Shown piece after piece: positions 7,677-17,068 of a DNA stretch of 46,109 bases (its first letter is position 1; each line of letters opens with the position of its first letter). The notes under the pieces are model-generated. The model did no database searches. It had not been told where the DNA came from and worked only from the letters and a program-made list of their open reading frames with translations. Origin of the DNA: Gallionella sp. (GTDB taxonomy: Bacteria; Pseudomonadota; Gammaproteobacteria; Burkholderiales; Gallionellaceae). The position numbers and the translations under genes were made by a program. The DNA lies in NCBI GenBank assembly GCA_030645955.1, contig JAUSMR010000101.1, positions 1-46,109 of the forward strand, written 5' to 3'.

Positions 7677-8660
7677 TTGAACAACCCAATTGAAAAAACA
7701 AAAATCGTCGAAGTCGCTGCCGCCGTACTGCAACGCCCCGACAACTCCTTCCTCCTGGCCCAACGCCCACCCGGCAAAATCTGGGCAGGCTACTGGGAAT
7801 TCCCCGGCGGCAAGATCGAACCCGGCGAGACGCCCTACCATGCGCTGGTGCGCGAGTTGCGCGAGGAACTGGGGATTGAGGTGCAGACCGCGTACCCGTG
7901 GGTGACCCGGGTGTTCACTTATCCCCATGCGACGGTGCGGCTGAATTTTTTTCGCGTGACGGCGTGGAGCGGAGAGTTGCATCCGCATGAGGGGCAAGAA
8001 TTTGCGTGGCAACGCCCCCTCTCCCTAGCCCTCTCCCCCGAGGGGGCGAGGGGATATGTTTCTGTTTCTCCAGTGCTGCCTGCCAACGCACCGATCCTGC
8101 GCGCGCTGGAGTTGCCTTCGTTATATGCGATCAGCAATGTGCAGGAGCTGGGCGAGGAGGAATTCATGCGGCGGCTGGAAACCGCGCTGCACAATGGGTT
8201 GCGGCTGGTACAGTTGCGCGAGAAGAGTTATTCGCGCGAGGCGCTGCGGGAGCTGGCGCTGAAGATGTTGCCGCTGGTGCGGCAACATGGTGCGCGCCTG
8301 CTGATCAATGCCGACATCGCCCTGGCCCAGCAGATCGGCGCGGACGGGGTGCAGCTTACCGGCGCGCAGTTGGCGGATTTGCGGCACAGGCCGGAAGTGG
8401 ATTGGTGCGCGGCCTCTTGCCACAACACGGAGGAATTGCGCCGCGCCGAGGAACTGGATTGCGACTTCGCGCTGCTGAGTCCGGTGTTGCCGACACTATC
8501 TCATCCCGGCGCGCCGCATCTGGGCTGGGAAGGTTTCGCTGCAATCGCGGCGGGGTCCTCCATTCCGGTGTATGCGCTGGGCGGTTTGACGGCGGCAGAT
8601 TTGCCAATCGCGCAACAGCATGGTGCGCATGGCGTGGCATTATTGCGTCAGGCTTGGTGA
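7677..8660 (+). CDS. Nudix hydrolase (MutT) fused to thiamine-phosphate synthase-like domain
   Basis: About 327 aa. The N-terminal half is a MutT-type Nudix domain; the Nudix box is readable as [20 protein letters not shown] followed by LGI. It would hydrolyse oxidised nucleotides such as 8-oxo-dGTP. The C-terminal half is a ThiE/TenI-type TIM barrel ([35 protein letters not shown]). This fusion is common in proteobacteria; thiamine synthesis by the second half is uncertain. No ATG lies near the conserved start. TTG 7677 with GAGG 6 nt upstream fits; the frame further up is repeat DNA. The linker contains residues encoded by a palindromic repeat. The end overlaps the convergent yacG by 13 nt. 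Confidence 0.85.
   Translation: MNNPIEKTKIVEVAAAVLQRPDNSFLLAQRPPGKIWAGYWEFPGGKIEPGETPYHALVRELREELGIEVQTAYPWVTRVFTYPHATVRLNFFRVTAWSGELHPHEGQEFAWQRPLSLALSPEGARGYVSVSPVLPANAPILRALELPSLYAISNVQELGEEEFMRRLETALHNGLRLVQLREKSYSREALRELALKMLPLVRQHGARLLINADIALAQQIGADGVQLTGAQLADLRHRPEVDWCAASCHNTEELRRAEELDCDFALLSPVLPTLSHPGAPHLGWEGFAAIAAGSSIPVYALGGLTAADLPIAQQHGAHGVALLRQAW
8013..8053. repeat. Palindromic repeat inside the mutT-thiE reading frame
   Basis: A C-rich then G-rich palindrome, best at 8029-8052 (CCCTCTCCCCC, GA, GGGGGCGAGGG, one mismatch), preceded by a similar CCCTCTCCCTAG block. It adds roughly 14 residues ([14 protein letters not shown]) between the Nudix domain and the ThiE-like barrel without breaking the frame. 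Confidence 0.65.
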
Positions 8661-8839
8661 TCCGGCCCGGATAGCTCCTGCTCGCGTTGTTCGACGCGAT
8701 ATTCCTCATTGGCCCACTTGCCCAGATCGATCAGCTTGCAGCGTTCGCTGCAGAACGGACGGAAGCGGTTATTGGTGTCCCATTGATGTTCCTTGCCGCA
8801 ATGCGGGCAGGTCACAATCGGTGGTGTTTTGGCAGGCAT
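8648..8839 (-). CDS. yacG: DNA gyrase inhibitor YacG, zinc-binding
   Basis: Small 63-aa protein with a four-cysteine zinc site: CPHCGK near residue 11 and FCSERCK near residue 33, followed by the family tail [12 protein letters not shown]. YacG binds GyrB and inhibits gyrase in Escherichia coli. Its ATG overlaps the TAA stop of zapD by one base (TAATG), which points to translational coupling, the usual arrangement for this pair. The 3' end overlaps the convergent mutT-thiE gene. Confidence 0.92.
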   Translation of the reverse strand: MPAKTPPIVTCPHCGKEHQWDTNNRFRPFCSERCKLIDLGKWANEEYRVEQREQELSGPDHQA

Positions 8840-9600
8840 TATGAGGGGAGGCTGTAAAAGGTCAGGTCAAACGGCACATCCTGTTCGAACAGGGTGGTTT
8901 TTGCGGCATAGTTGGCGGCAATGAAGCGGATGTTGATTGCGTATTTGTTGGCGCCGACCTCGGGTATGCACGCCAACTCGCTGCTCAGACTGACGCGCAG
9001 CATCTGCGCGATACGTCCGCCCTGCATTTGCTGGAAAGTGCCTTGATGCGCGGTAAAGTGAAAAACCTTGCCGTTTTCGCGCAACAGGCGCAGCACGATT
9101 CCCAGCCCGGCAAGCAAAGGCAGGAACGGGGCCAGCCATGCCTGCAGATACTCACGCCGCGAGCCAGCCTCCTGCTCCTGCCAGTAGTGATAGGAAGGCA
9201 GGTCAAATTCGCAGGTGCCGCCCGGCATGCAGGCGCGTTGCTTGATACCCATCAGCCATTCGTTTTCGCGCAGATGCTGGCCGATTTTGCCGGTTATGGC
9301 GAGTATGTCCGCGGAGGCTTCGTCAATCTTCGCGAGGATGGCATCCAGCGCGCCTTCGGAAATTGCCGGGTTGTTATGCAGGTTGGAGAGAATACGCTTC
9401 TGGCGTTCCAGTTCTTGCAATAGTTCGGATTTCAAATCGGCGCGGCCGGTTACTTCAAGTATCTCAAACAGGGTGAGCAGCGCGGCATGGTGATCCATGC
9501 AATGACTGTGCCCGGTAAAGTGCGCCATGCGTGCGAACAAGTCCTCCAGGCGCAACAAGGTGCGCACTTTTTCGTTGAGAGGAAATTCGTAGTCGATCAC
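8839..9600 (-). CDS. zapD: Cell division protein ZapD
   Basis: Cytoplasmic 253-aa protein that bundles FtsZ filaments and stabilises the Z-ring. The whole length matches the ZapD (DUF1342/YacF) pattern: [16 protein letters not shown] at the N-terminus, a helical first half and a beta-rich second half ending FDLTFYSLP. The start is GTG at 9600 with no strong ribosome site. It lies 56 nt after coaE and overlaps yacG by one base, in the conserved order coaE-zapD-yacG. Confidence 0.93.
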   Translation of the reverse strand: MIDYEFPLNEKVRTLLRLEDLFARMAHFTGHSHCMDHHAALLTLFEILEVTGRADLKSELLQELERQKRILSNLHNNPAISEGALDAILAKIDEASADILAITGKIGQHLRENEWLMGIKQRACMPGGTCEFDLPSYHYWQEQEAGSRREYLQAWLAPFLPLLAGLGIVLRLLRENGKVFHFTAHQGTFQQMQGGRIAQMLRVSLSSELACIPEVGANKYAINIRFIAANYAAKTTLFEQDVPFDLTFYSLPS

Positions 9601-9656
9601 GGCGGTCTGGGCGGGTAAATTTAATTGCGAAAGATATACGGGATTTCCTTACACCG

Positions 9657-10274
9657 TCAATTACTGTTTTGCATTTTCGAATAGCGCCCATGCAGAACAG
9701 CAACCTGTTCGGCCAGCCCGTCCAGGCTGCCATCGTTGTGTATGACATCGTCGGCCAGCCGCAGCCGTTCGGCGCGCGGAGTTTGCCGGGTGATGATGGC
9801 GCGCACTTCCTCGTCAGTCATGCTGCTGCGCCCGATAACTCGCGCAATCTGGGTGTTTTCATCGCAATCCACCACCAGCACACGCTGCACCAGTTGCCGG
9901 AATGTGCGGCTTTCGGGCAGCAGCGGGACAACGGCGAGGATGTAGGGTTTGGCCTGCAATTGCCGCAACTGCGCCTTGGCCTGTTCGAATATCAGGGGGT
10001 GCAGAATCCGCTCCAGTTGTTGCTTGGCGGCGTCATCCGAAAAAATCAGCCCGCGCATTTTTGCACGATCCAGCGCGCCGCCCTCGGTGAGGCAATCGTT
10101 GCCGAAGGCGGCACGGATCACCGCAATGGCCTCGCCATCGGCTTGCGTCAGGCGGTGGGCGATAACGTCCGTATCGATGATGCCCGCGCCATGTTCCGCG
10201 AACAGCGCTGCAACGGTACTTTTGCCGCTGCCGATCCCGCCGGTAAGTCCAACTATCAGCCTGTCCTGGGCCAT
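9657..10274 (-). CDS. coaE: Dephospho-CoA kinase
   Basis: Phosphorylates dephospho-CoA in the last step of coenzyme A synthesis. It has the P-loop GLTGGIGSGKST at the N-terminus, the DTDVIAH substrate segment, and a lid region ending in RQTPRAERLRLADDVIHNDG. About 205 aa from ATG 10274, with AGGACAGG just upstream. A longer start at 10313 overlaps the pilD stop as ATGA and adds 13 residues, but those come from a dispersed repeat (CTGAGCTCGGTCGAAGGATC) lying between the two genes. The shorter start gives the family's usual N-terminus. Confidence 0.93.
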   Translation of the reverse strand: MAQDRLIVGLTGGIGSGKSTVAALFAEHGAGIIDTDVIAHRLTQADGEAIAVIRAAFGNDCLTEGGALDRAKMRGLIFSDDAAKQQLERILHPLIFEQAKAQLRQLQAKPYILAVVPLLPESRTFRQLVQRVLVVDCDENTQIARVIGRSSMTDEEVRAIITRQTPRAERLRLADDVIHNDGSLDGLAEQVAVLHGRYSKMQNSN

Positions 10275-10309
10275 GCCTGTCCTGAGCTCGGTCGAAGGAT
10301 CGAAGGAGG

Positions 10310-11182
10310 TCATGGGACGGCGACCAGTTGCAGATAGCCTTCTGTCAGCGCTTTACCCCAAAACAGGGCAATCAGTCCACTGCACGCCAGGTAAGGGCCG
10401 AAAGGGATAGGGATGTTGCGGCCATGCTTGAGCGCCACGATCAGGATGACGCCGATCATCGCGCCCACCAGCGAAGACAACAGGATAATCAGTGGCAACA
10501 TTTGCCAGCCCAGCCAGGCGCCCAATGCTGCAAGCAGCTTAAAATCGCCATAACCCATACCCTCCTTGCCGGTGGCGAGTTTGAACAGCCAGTACACGCT
10601 CCACAGCGCAAGATAGCCTATTACTGCGCCCAGTACCGCGCTGTATAAATCGGTAAAAACACCGAACAGGTTGAGCAGCAAGCCCGCCCAGAGCAGCGGC
10701 AGGGTGATGTCGTCCGGCAGCAATTGCGTGTCGAAGTCGATCGCCGTGAGCGCCAGCAATGCCCAGATGAGCAGCAACGCGCCGGCTGCAGTCCAGCCAA
10801 AACCAAAGTGCCATGCCGTATAGGCGCACAGAATGCCGCTGATCGCCTCAATTATCGGATAGCGCGGCGAAATGGCCGTTCCACAGCCCTTGCACTTGCC
10901 GCGCAACAGCAGGTAACTGACGACAGGAATGTTTTCCCACGCGCTGATGGCGTGATTGCACTGCGGACATGCTGAGCGCGGGACCATGAGGTTGTAAGGC
11001 ATGGAGGGGGCAGGCTCTTCACCGCGCAACTCGGCGCATTGCTGTTGCCAGCCGATTTCCAGCATTTTCGGCAAACGATGAATCACCACGTTGAGAAAAC
11101 TGCCGACCATCAAGCCTAATACGGTGTACATGCCGGTGAATATGAGCGGTGAAGATTGGAGGATATGGAATATTTCAGTCAT
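10310..11182 (-). CDS. pilD: Prepilin peptidase / N-methyltransferase
   Basis: Inner-membrane aspartic peptidase that removes leader peptides from type IV prepilins and type II secretion pseudopilins, then N-methylates them. The 290-aa protein has an N-terminal cytoplasmic domain with two zinc-binding cysteine pairs (CPQC and CKGC), then about seven further membrane segments. The catalytic aspartates sit in TAIDFDTQLLPDD and GYGDFKLL. It follows pilC on the same strand after a 251-nt gap with no gene; that gap has a short CCTCGCG repeat near 11380. The ATG has a weak ribosome site. The usual upstream ATPase gene pilB is not in this window. Confidence 0.94.
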   Translation of the reverse strand: MTEIFHILQSSPLIFTGMYTVLGLMVGSFLNVVIHRLPKMLEIGWQQQCAELRGEEPAPSMPYNLMVPRSACPQCNHAISAWENIPVVSYLLLRGKCKGCGTAISPRYPIIEAISGILCAYTAWHFGFGWTAAGALLLIWALLALTAIDFDTQLLPDDITLPLLWAGLLLNLFGVFTDLYSAVLGAVIGYLALWSVYWLFKLATGKEGMGYGDFKLLAALGAWLGWQMLPLIILLSSLVGAMIGVILIVALKHGRNIPIPFGPYLACSGLIALFWGKALTEGYLQLVAVP

Positions 11183-11433
11183 GTCGGCTGTTTCAGTGAA
11201 GACTAATCCGCTTGCGGGTTATGTCGGAGCGAACCTGCCGGCCATAAGCCCGAGGATCCAGCTCGCAGCAACAAATGCTGCGGGCATATCCTGCAGTAGT
11301 CCGAAGAAGCTCATTGGACCGGTGATTGGGGGCTGAAGAAAAAACGGCGAAGAGCAAAAAGCTGAGGGAGGGTTCTGTGCCTCGCGCCTCGCGCCTTGTG
11401 CTCTGTAACTTGCACTTCTCACCTGACTTCCCA

Positions 11434-12657
11434 TTAAATCGCTTCGCCCATCTTGAAGATCGGCAGATACATCGCGATCACCATGCCGCCGATCAGCGTG
11501 CCGAGAACCACCATGATGACCGGCTCCATCAAGCTGGAAATGGCCGCCACAGCATCGTCCACCTCGGCTTCAAAGAAGTCGGCCACTTTGCTGAGCATGG
11601 AGTCCAGCGAACCGGCCTCTTCACCGATTGCGCACATTTGCAACACCATGCTCGGGAATAGCCCGGTTTTTTCCATTGATGCGGTCAAGCCATTTCCGGT
11701 GCTGACTTCGCGTTGAATTTCTTTGGTGGCATTAAAATACACCACATTGCCTGCCGCACCGGCAACCGATTCAAGGGCATCGACCAAAGGCACGCCGGCA
11801 GCGAACATGGTGGCTAGTGTACGGGTCCAGCGGGCGATAGTGGCTTTGCGGATCAGCGCGCCAAAAATAGGCAGTTTCAGCATCAACCTATCCATAGCAT
11901 CCTGAACTTTTTTGCTGCGTTTCCAAAGATACAGGAAAGTGTATATGCCTCCACCAACCACGGTAAAAATCAGATACCAATAAGTCACGAAGATATTGGA
12001 GATATTCATGAGGAGCAACGTCGGTGCCGGTAAATTCGCGCCGAAGCCTTCGAACAACTCCTTGAACGCAGGGATCACGAAAATCATGATTACGGCGGTG
12101 ATGATGAACGCCACCACGATGATGGAAACCGGATAGGTCAGAGCTGATTTGATTTTACTCTTGAGAGCCTCGGTTTTTTCCATGTAGGTTGCCAGACGCT
12201 CCAGCAGCGCATCCAGAATACCCGCAGCCTCACCTGCGCCAATCAGGTTGCAATACAGGGCGTTGAAATACAGCGGGTATTTCGAGAAGGCCTGTTGCAA
12301 GCTGCTGCCGGTTTCAACGTCAGTTTTGATATCCAGCAGCAGTCGTGCCACGGAGGGATTGTCATGCCCTTTTCCCACGATGTCGAAAGCTTGCAACAGG
12401 GGCACACCCGATTTCATCATGACGGCAAGTTGGCGGGTGAACAGCGTGATATCTTTGGGAGTGATTGACTTGCCCTTGCTGCGCTCGCGTTTTACTTTTG
12501 TGACATTGATCCCCTGGCGACGCAGATGGGCGGATACGCTGGCTCCGCCGGGGGCGCGCATCACGCCTTTTACCGGCTTGCCGGTCTTGTCCTTGCCTTC
12601 CCAGGCAAAGGAATATTCTTTCGCTCTTTCTTTTTGAAATTTTTGTGCGACAGCCAT
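11434..12657 (-). CDS. pilC: Type IV pilus inner-membrane platform protein PilC
   Basis: Polytopic inner-membrane protein of the GspF/PilC family, the platform on which the PilB and PilT ATPases act during pilus assembly and retraction. About 407 aa with two repeated T2SSF domains (FTRQLAVMMKSGVPLLQAF in the first, WTRTLATMFAAGVPLVDAL in the second) and three membrane segments. The ATG at 12657 has GAGGGG about 5 nt upstream and gives MAVAQKFQKE; an in-frame start at 12675 is less likely. Confidence 0.94.
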   Translation of the reverse strand: MAVAQKFQKERAKEYSFAWEGKDKTGKPVKGVMRAPGGASVSAHLRRQGINVTKVKRERSKGKSITPKDITLFTRQLAVMMKSGVPLLQAFDIVGKGHDNPSVARLLLDIKTDVETGSSLQQAFSKYPLYFNALYCNLIGAGEAAGILDALLERLATYMEKTEALKSKIKSALTYPVSIIVVAFIITAVIMIFVIPAFKELFEGFGANLPAPTLLLMNISNIFVTYWYLIFTVVGGGIYTFLYLWKRSKKVQDAMDRLMLKLPIFGALIRKATIARWTRTLATMFAAGVPLVDALESVAGAAGNVVYFNATKEIQREVSTGNGLTASMEKTGLFPSMVLQMCAIGEEAGSLDSMLSKVADFFEAEVDDAVAAISSLMEPVIMVVLGTLIGGMVIAMYLPIFKMGEAI

Positions 12658-12732
12658 TGAGTCCCCTCGTGTCACTATCTGATATTGGCGGGCATGATGC
12701 CGAGCTTTACGTCTCTTGTAAAGGCATGTTTT

Positions 12733-14013
12733 TTATGGTTGATTTTTTGGCCGCACCGGAAAAATGCGCGCCACCTTCACGATTCGATCCTGCACCTGAA
12801 TGATTTCTATCGGGTAGCCTGAGATTTTCAGGCTGGTACCGGCCTCGGGTATGTCTTCGAGGTGATCCAGAATCAAACCATTGAGAGTCTTGGCGCTATC
12901 CAGCGGCAGGTTCAGTCCCAGTTTGCGATTCAGCTCGCGCAAACTGCTGCTGCCTTCCAGCAAAAAACTGCCGTCCTCGTGACGCAAAAACTTGCCGGAT
13001 TGCGATGGGGATTGCGTGGTGAACTCCCCGACAATTTCCTCCAGGATATTTTCCAGCGTCACCAATCCGAGCAACTCGCCATATTCATCCACCACTAATC
13101 CCAGGCGCGAATGGCGTTCCTGAAACTGCTGGAGCTGCTTGAGCAGCGGCGTGTCGGATGGAATGAAATAAGGCTCGTTAAGCGCATCGCGCAGCTGCGC
13201 CAGGTCAAGTGTGGATTCCTGCAACAATGCCGGTGCGCGCTTGATATGCAGGATGCCGATGATGTTGCTTTGCATGTCTGCGTAAACCGGCAGTAAAGTA
13301 TGGTGGCAAGTAATGATTTGCTGGCGCAGTTCGTTTGCGTCGGCATTGATATTCAGCGCTTCGATCTGATTCCGCGGGATCATCACGTCGTTCACGGTGA
13401 TGCGCTCCAGATCTACCAGATTGAGCAGCATCTTCTGGTGCTTGCGCGGCAAAAAATGCTCTGCATCCAGCACCAATCCGCGCAATTCCTCTATCGTCAT
13501 TTTTTGCTTGCTCTGATCGGTTTGTATCTTGATGCGCAGCAACCACAGCACACCTTTTACCAGGGCAGTGGCCACTGAAACCACCGGGTGAAACAGCGTA
13601 ATCAGCGGCGCGAGCAGGTAGCTGGAAGGGAGCGCAATGCGCTCGGGGTGGCTCGCGGCGATGATCTTGGGCATGATTTCGCTGAATACCAGCAGCACAA
13701 AAGTGATTCCCAATGTGCCTGACAACAAGGCCCATTCGCTGGCTCCAAACAAGCGCATGATGACAACATTGGTGACTGCCGCTGCAGCGACATTGAGCAG
13801 CGTATTGCCAAACAGAATCGAGCCCAGCAGCCTGTCTATCTTTGCGAGCAATCGGGAAGTAAGTTTGGCGCTTTTGCTGCCTTTGCGCACCAGCGCGTTT
13901 AGCCGGTAGCGATTGATCGCCATCATCGAGGTTTCGGCCGCAGAAAACCATGCGCCAAAGATCAGCAGCAGCAGCAAGATGCCAAACAATTCGCTTAAAG
14001 AGATGTCGTCCAA
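12733..14013 (-). CDS. CNNM/CorC family membrane protein with CBS pair
   Basis: Protein of 426 aa. The N-terminal CNNM (DUF21) membrane domain with about four hydrophobic segments covers residues 1-170 and contains FSAAETSMMAINRYRL. A pair of CBS domains follows (about 190-320, including VMIPRNQIEALN and LVVDEYGELLGLVT), then a C-terminal CorC/HlyC domain (about 335-415, DGSFLLEGSSSLRELN). Relatives are linked to magnesium or cobalt efflux and membrane-damage tolerance. The start is TTG at 14013, with AGGG 7 nt upstream. The role here is by family only. Confidence 0.88.
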   Translation of the reverse strand: MDDISLSELFGILLLLLIFGAWFSAAETSMMAINRYRLNALVRKGSKSAKLTSRLLAKIDRLLGSILFGNTLLNVAAAAVTNVVIMRLFGASEWALLSGTLGITFVLLVFSEIMPKIIAASHPERIALPSSYLLAPLITLFHPVVSVATALVKGVLWLLRIKIQTDQSKQKMTIEELRGLVLDAEHFLPRKHQKMLLNLVDLERITVNDVMIPRNQIEALNINADANELRQQIITCHHTLLPVYADMQSNIIGILHIKRAPALLQESTLDLAQLRDALNEPYFIPSDTPLLKQLQQFQERHSRLGLVVDEYGELLGLVTLENILEEIVGEFTTQSPSQSGKFLRHEDGSFLLEGSSSLRELNRKLGLNLPLDSAKTLNGLILDHLEDIPEAGTSLKISGYPIEIIQVQDRIVKVARIFPVRPKNQP

Positions 14014-14099
14014 AGTGATGCCCTGGTAACTTTCATAATGGGAATATAGTTGACGGGAATAGTGTGCGAGCGGTTAGCGGGTGTCAAGCGCCGCAAGGA

Positions 14100-15014
14100 T
14101 TAAGAATTGCCTTTCTCGTTTGCCTGGCTCCGCCCCCCTCGCTTCGCTCTCCCCGCTGGCGGGATAACCAGCGACTTGGCTGCGGTTTCTTGCTGCCTAG
14201 TCGAATGGCTAGTTGTTTCACCCAGAGGATTGAGGTGAGGGTGAAGTGTGCTGTAACGCATCAGCAGCGCGCCGGCTATCACCATCGGCAAACTCAGCCA
14301 TTGGCCCATGCTCATGCCCAAAGACAGCAGGCCGAGGAAATCGTCAGGTTCGCGGGTAAATTCCACGAGAAAACGGAAGCTGCCATAGCCGATCAGGAAC
14401 AAGCCGGATACAGCGCCGGCGGGGCGCGGTTTGCGCGCATACAGCCACAACAGAGCGAACAGCAACACGCCTTCCAGCGCAAATTCGTAAAGCTGCGAGG
14501 GGTGGCGCGGGAGGTTGTCCACTTTGGGAAATATCATTGCCCACGGCACATCAGCCGGCCTTCCCCATAATTCGCCGTTGATGAAATTACCGAGGCGTCC
14601 GAAGGCCAGTCCGGGCGGCACCAGCGGGGCGATGAAGTCGGTCAGTTGCAGCCAGCGCAAATTCCGTTTATGGGCAAGCCACGCCATCGCCACCAGCACG
14701 CCGAGGAAGCCGCCGTGGAAAGACATGCCGCCTTGCCACACCGCAAAAATTTCCAGCGGGTGTTCAAGGTAATAAGACGCTTTGTAAAAAAATACATAGC
14801 CCAGTCGACCTCCGAGGATCACGCCGAGCACGCCGTAGAACAGCAAGTCGTCGAGCAGCCTGGCGTTGATCTGCGGATGCTTCAGCACGGCGATGCGTTT
14901 GCGCCCCAGCCACAGAAAGGCCATGAAACCAGCCAGGTACATCAGCCCGTACCAGCGGATGGCAAGCGGGCCGAGTTGCACGGCGATGGGGTTGAATTGC
15001 GGGTGAACGAGCAT
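14100..15014 (-). CDS. lgt: Prolipoprotein diacylglyceryl transferase with repeat-derived tail
   Basis: Inner-membrane enzyme that transfers diacylglycerol from phosphatidylglycerol to the lipobox cysteine, the first step of lipoprotein maturation. About seven membrane segments and the family signature [15 protein letters not shown] are present, with HGGF in the second conserved segment. ATG 15014 gives [12 protein letters not shown]; a longer frame to 15077 runs into the ilvD promoter region. The core ends near GALLMRYS. The following 50 or so residues (from [11 protein letters not shown]) are encoded by repeat-like DNA, so the native stop has probably been replaced. Confidence 0.93.
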   Translation of the reverse strand: MLVHPQFNPIAVQLGPLAIRWYGLMYLAGFMAFLWLGRKRIAVLKHPQINARLLDDLLFYGVLGVILGGRLGYVFFYKASYYLEHPLEIFAVWQGGMSFHGGFLGVLVAMAWLAHKRNLRWLQLTDFIAPLVPPGLAFGRLGNFINGELWGRPADVPWAMIFPKVDNLPRHPSQLYEFALEGVLLFALLWLYARKPRPAGAVSGLFLIGYGSFRFLVEFTREPDDFLGLLSLGMSMGQWLSLPMVIAGALLMRYSTLHPHLNPLGETTSHSTRQQETAAKSLVIPPAGRAKRGGRSQANEKGNS

Positions 15015-15078
15015 GTGTGAATCGGGTAAAATCAACACTTCGATTATACGTGTGCTTTTACTTTTACAGAGAGACATT

Positions 15079-16929
15079 ATGCCCGCTTACCGTTCCCGCA
15101 CTTCCACTCACGGCCGCAACATGGCCGGTGCGCGCTCCTTGTGGCGTGCCACCGGCATGACTGACGGCGACTTCGGCAAGCCGATCATCGCCATCGCCAA
15201 TTCTTTCACCCAGTTCGTGCCCGGCCATGTGCACCTCAAGGACATGGGGCAACTGGTGGCGCGCGAGATCGAAAAGGCGGGCGGCGTCGCCAAGGAATTC
15301 AACACTATCGCGGTGGACGACGGCATTGCGATGGGACATGCCGGGATGCTGTATTCGCTGCCATCCCGAGAACTGATTGCCGACAGCGTGGAATACATGG
15401 TCAACGCGCATTGCGCCGACGCGCTGGTGTGCATCTCCAATTGCGACAAGATAACGCCGGGCATGCTGATGGCGGCGATGCGCCTGAATATCCCGGTGGT
15501 GTTCGTCTCCGGCGGACCAATGGAGGCAGGCAAGGTCAACTGGCAGGGCAAGACCATCGGGCTGGATCTGGTCGATGCGATGGTCGCGGCGGCGGACGAC
15601 AAGGTCAGCGCCGCGGAATGCGAGGCCATCGAGCGCTCCGCCTGCCCGACCTGCGGTTCCTGTTCCGGCATGTTCACCGCCAATTCGATGAACTGCCTGA
15701 CCGAAGCGCTGGGGCTGTCGCTGCCCGGCAACGGCTCGCTGGTGGCGACGCACGCCGAACGCAAGCAGCTGTTCCTGCGCGCCGGACGCCTGATTGTCGA
15801 ACTGTGCAGGCGTTACTACGAGCAGGACGAAGCGGGGGTGCTGCCGCGCTCCATCGCCACGTTCGATGCGTTCGAGAACGCCATGACGCTGGATATTGCG
15901 ATGGGCGGCTCGACCAATACCGTGCTGCATCTGCTGGCGATCGCGCAGGAAGCGGAAGTGGATTTCACGATGCGGGACATGGATCGCCTGTCGCGCCATG
16001 TGCCGACCTTGTGCAAGGTTGCGCCCTCCTCCGAATACCACATGGAAGACGTGCATCGCGCCGGCGGCATACCGGCGATTCTGGGCGAACTGGACCGCGC
16101 AGGGCTGTTGCACGCCGACGCCAAAACGGTATACAGCCCGACGCTGCGCGATGCGCTCAAGCAGTGGGACATAGCCCAGACCGGCGACGAAGAAGTGAAA
16201 AACCTTTTCCGCGCGGCGCCCGGCGGGATCAGCACCACCATCGCCTTCTCGCAGTCCGTGCACTATCCCGAGCTGGACACCGACCGCAGCAACGGCTGTA
16301 TCCGCGACCAGGCGCATGCCTATTCGCAGGACGGCGGGCTGGCGGTGTTGCACGGCAATATCGCCGTGGATGGCTGTATCGTGAAAACCGCCGGAGTGGA
16401 CGAAAGCATCCTGAAATTCACCGGGCGGGCGCGCGTGTTCGAAAGCCAGGATGACGCAGTGGAGGCGATTCTTGCCGATCGGGTCGTGGCGGGCGATGTG
16501 GTGGTGATCCGCTATGAGGGGCCTAAGGGCGGGCCGGGTATGCAGGAAATGCTCTATCCCACCAGCTATTTGAAATCGAAAGATCTGGGCAAGGTGTGCG
16601 CGCTGCTCACCGACGGGCGTTTTTCCGGCGGCACCTCGGGTTTGAGCATCGGCCATGTCTCGCCGGAAGCAGCACAGGGCGGCGCAATCGGCCTGATTGA
16701 AGAGGGCGACACTATTGAAATCGACATTCCGCAACGCAGCATCACGCTGGCGATTTCCGATGCGGAAATGAAGCGCCGCCGCGCCGCGATGGAGGCGAAA
16801 GGCAGCCAGGCGTGGCGGCCGGTTAACCGCCAGCGTCAAGTATCCGCAGCGTTGCGCGCCTACGCCGCCATGACCACTTCGGCCGACAAGGGTGCGGTAC
16901 GTGACGTGACACAGGTAGAAAAAAAATGA
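15079..16929 (+). CDS. ilvD: Dihydroxy-acid dehydratase
   Basis: Iron-sulfur enzyme of branched-chain amino-acid synthesis that dehydrates 2,3-dihydroxy-isovalerate and -methylvalerate. About 616 aa, normal for the family. Cluster-binding motifs are [12 protein letters not shown] and [28 protein letters not shown] and the C-terminal [19 protein letters not shown] are also clear. ATG 15079 gives [10 protein letters not shown], with AGAGAG upstream. The gene is divergent from lgt, with 64 nt between starts. A diverged copy of its last 60 bases lies just downstream. Confidence 0.95.
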   Translation: MPAYRSRTSTHGRNMAGARSLWRATGMTDGDFGKPIIAIANSFTQFVPGHVHLKDMGQLVAREIEKAGGVAKEFNTIAVDDGIAMGHAGMLYSLPSRELIADSVEYMVNAHCADALVCISNCDKITPGMLMAAMRLNIPVVFVSGGPMEAGKVNWQGKTIGLDLVDAMVAAADDKVSAAECEAIERSACPTCGSCSGMFTANSMNCLTEALGLSLPGNGSLVATHAERKQLFLRAGRLIVELCRRYYEQDEAGVLPRSIATFDAFENAMTLDIAMGGSTNTVLHLLAIAQEAEVDFTMRDMDRLSRHVPTLCKVAPSSEYHMEDVHRAGGIPAILGELDRAGLLHADAKTVYSPTLRDALKQWDIAQTGDEEVKNLFRAAPGGISTTIAFSQSVHYPELDTDRSNGCIRDQAHAYSQDGGLAVLHGNIAVDGCIVKTAGVDESILKFTGRARVFESQDDAVEAILADRVVAGDVVVIRYEGPKGGPGMQEMLYPTSYLKSKDLGKVCALLTDGRFSGGTSGLSIGHVSPEAAQGGAIGLIEEGDTIEIDIPQRSITLAISDAEMKRRRAAMEAKGSQAWRPVNRQRQVSAALRAYAAMTTSADKGAVRDVTQVEKK

Positions 16930-16998
16930 TGGCGGCGGACACTGCTGCCGGGTCGCATCTCCACTTGCGTGGAGCCACTGCTCCGCCGTCCGCAGGCC

Positions 16999-17061
16999 AA
17001 CGCCTTATGATCACTTCGGCAGACAAGGGCGCGGTACGCGACGTGACACAAATCGAGGGGA
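16999..17061 (+). pseudogene. Duplicated fragment of the ilvD 3' end
   Basis: The bases can be read as [16 protein letters not shown], matching [16 protein letters not shown] at the true C-terminus (about 16870-16921) with silent and conservative changes. Between the two copies lies a GC-rich segment with nested inverted repeats: GCGGAC with GTCCGC (about 16932-16993), and CTCCAC-TTGC-GTGGAG inside. The fragment leads into the ribosome site of the next gene. It is probably the remnant of a local duplication. Confidence 0.75.
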
Positions 17062-17068
17062 GGTCGGC

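Noticed and set aside
15064..16839. A 591-codon minus-strand open frame opposite ilvD
   Set aside because: It is a mirror of GC-rich ilvD codons; the ilvD frame carries all iron-sulfur motifs.
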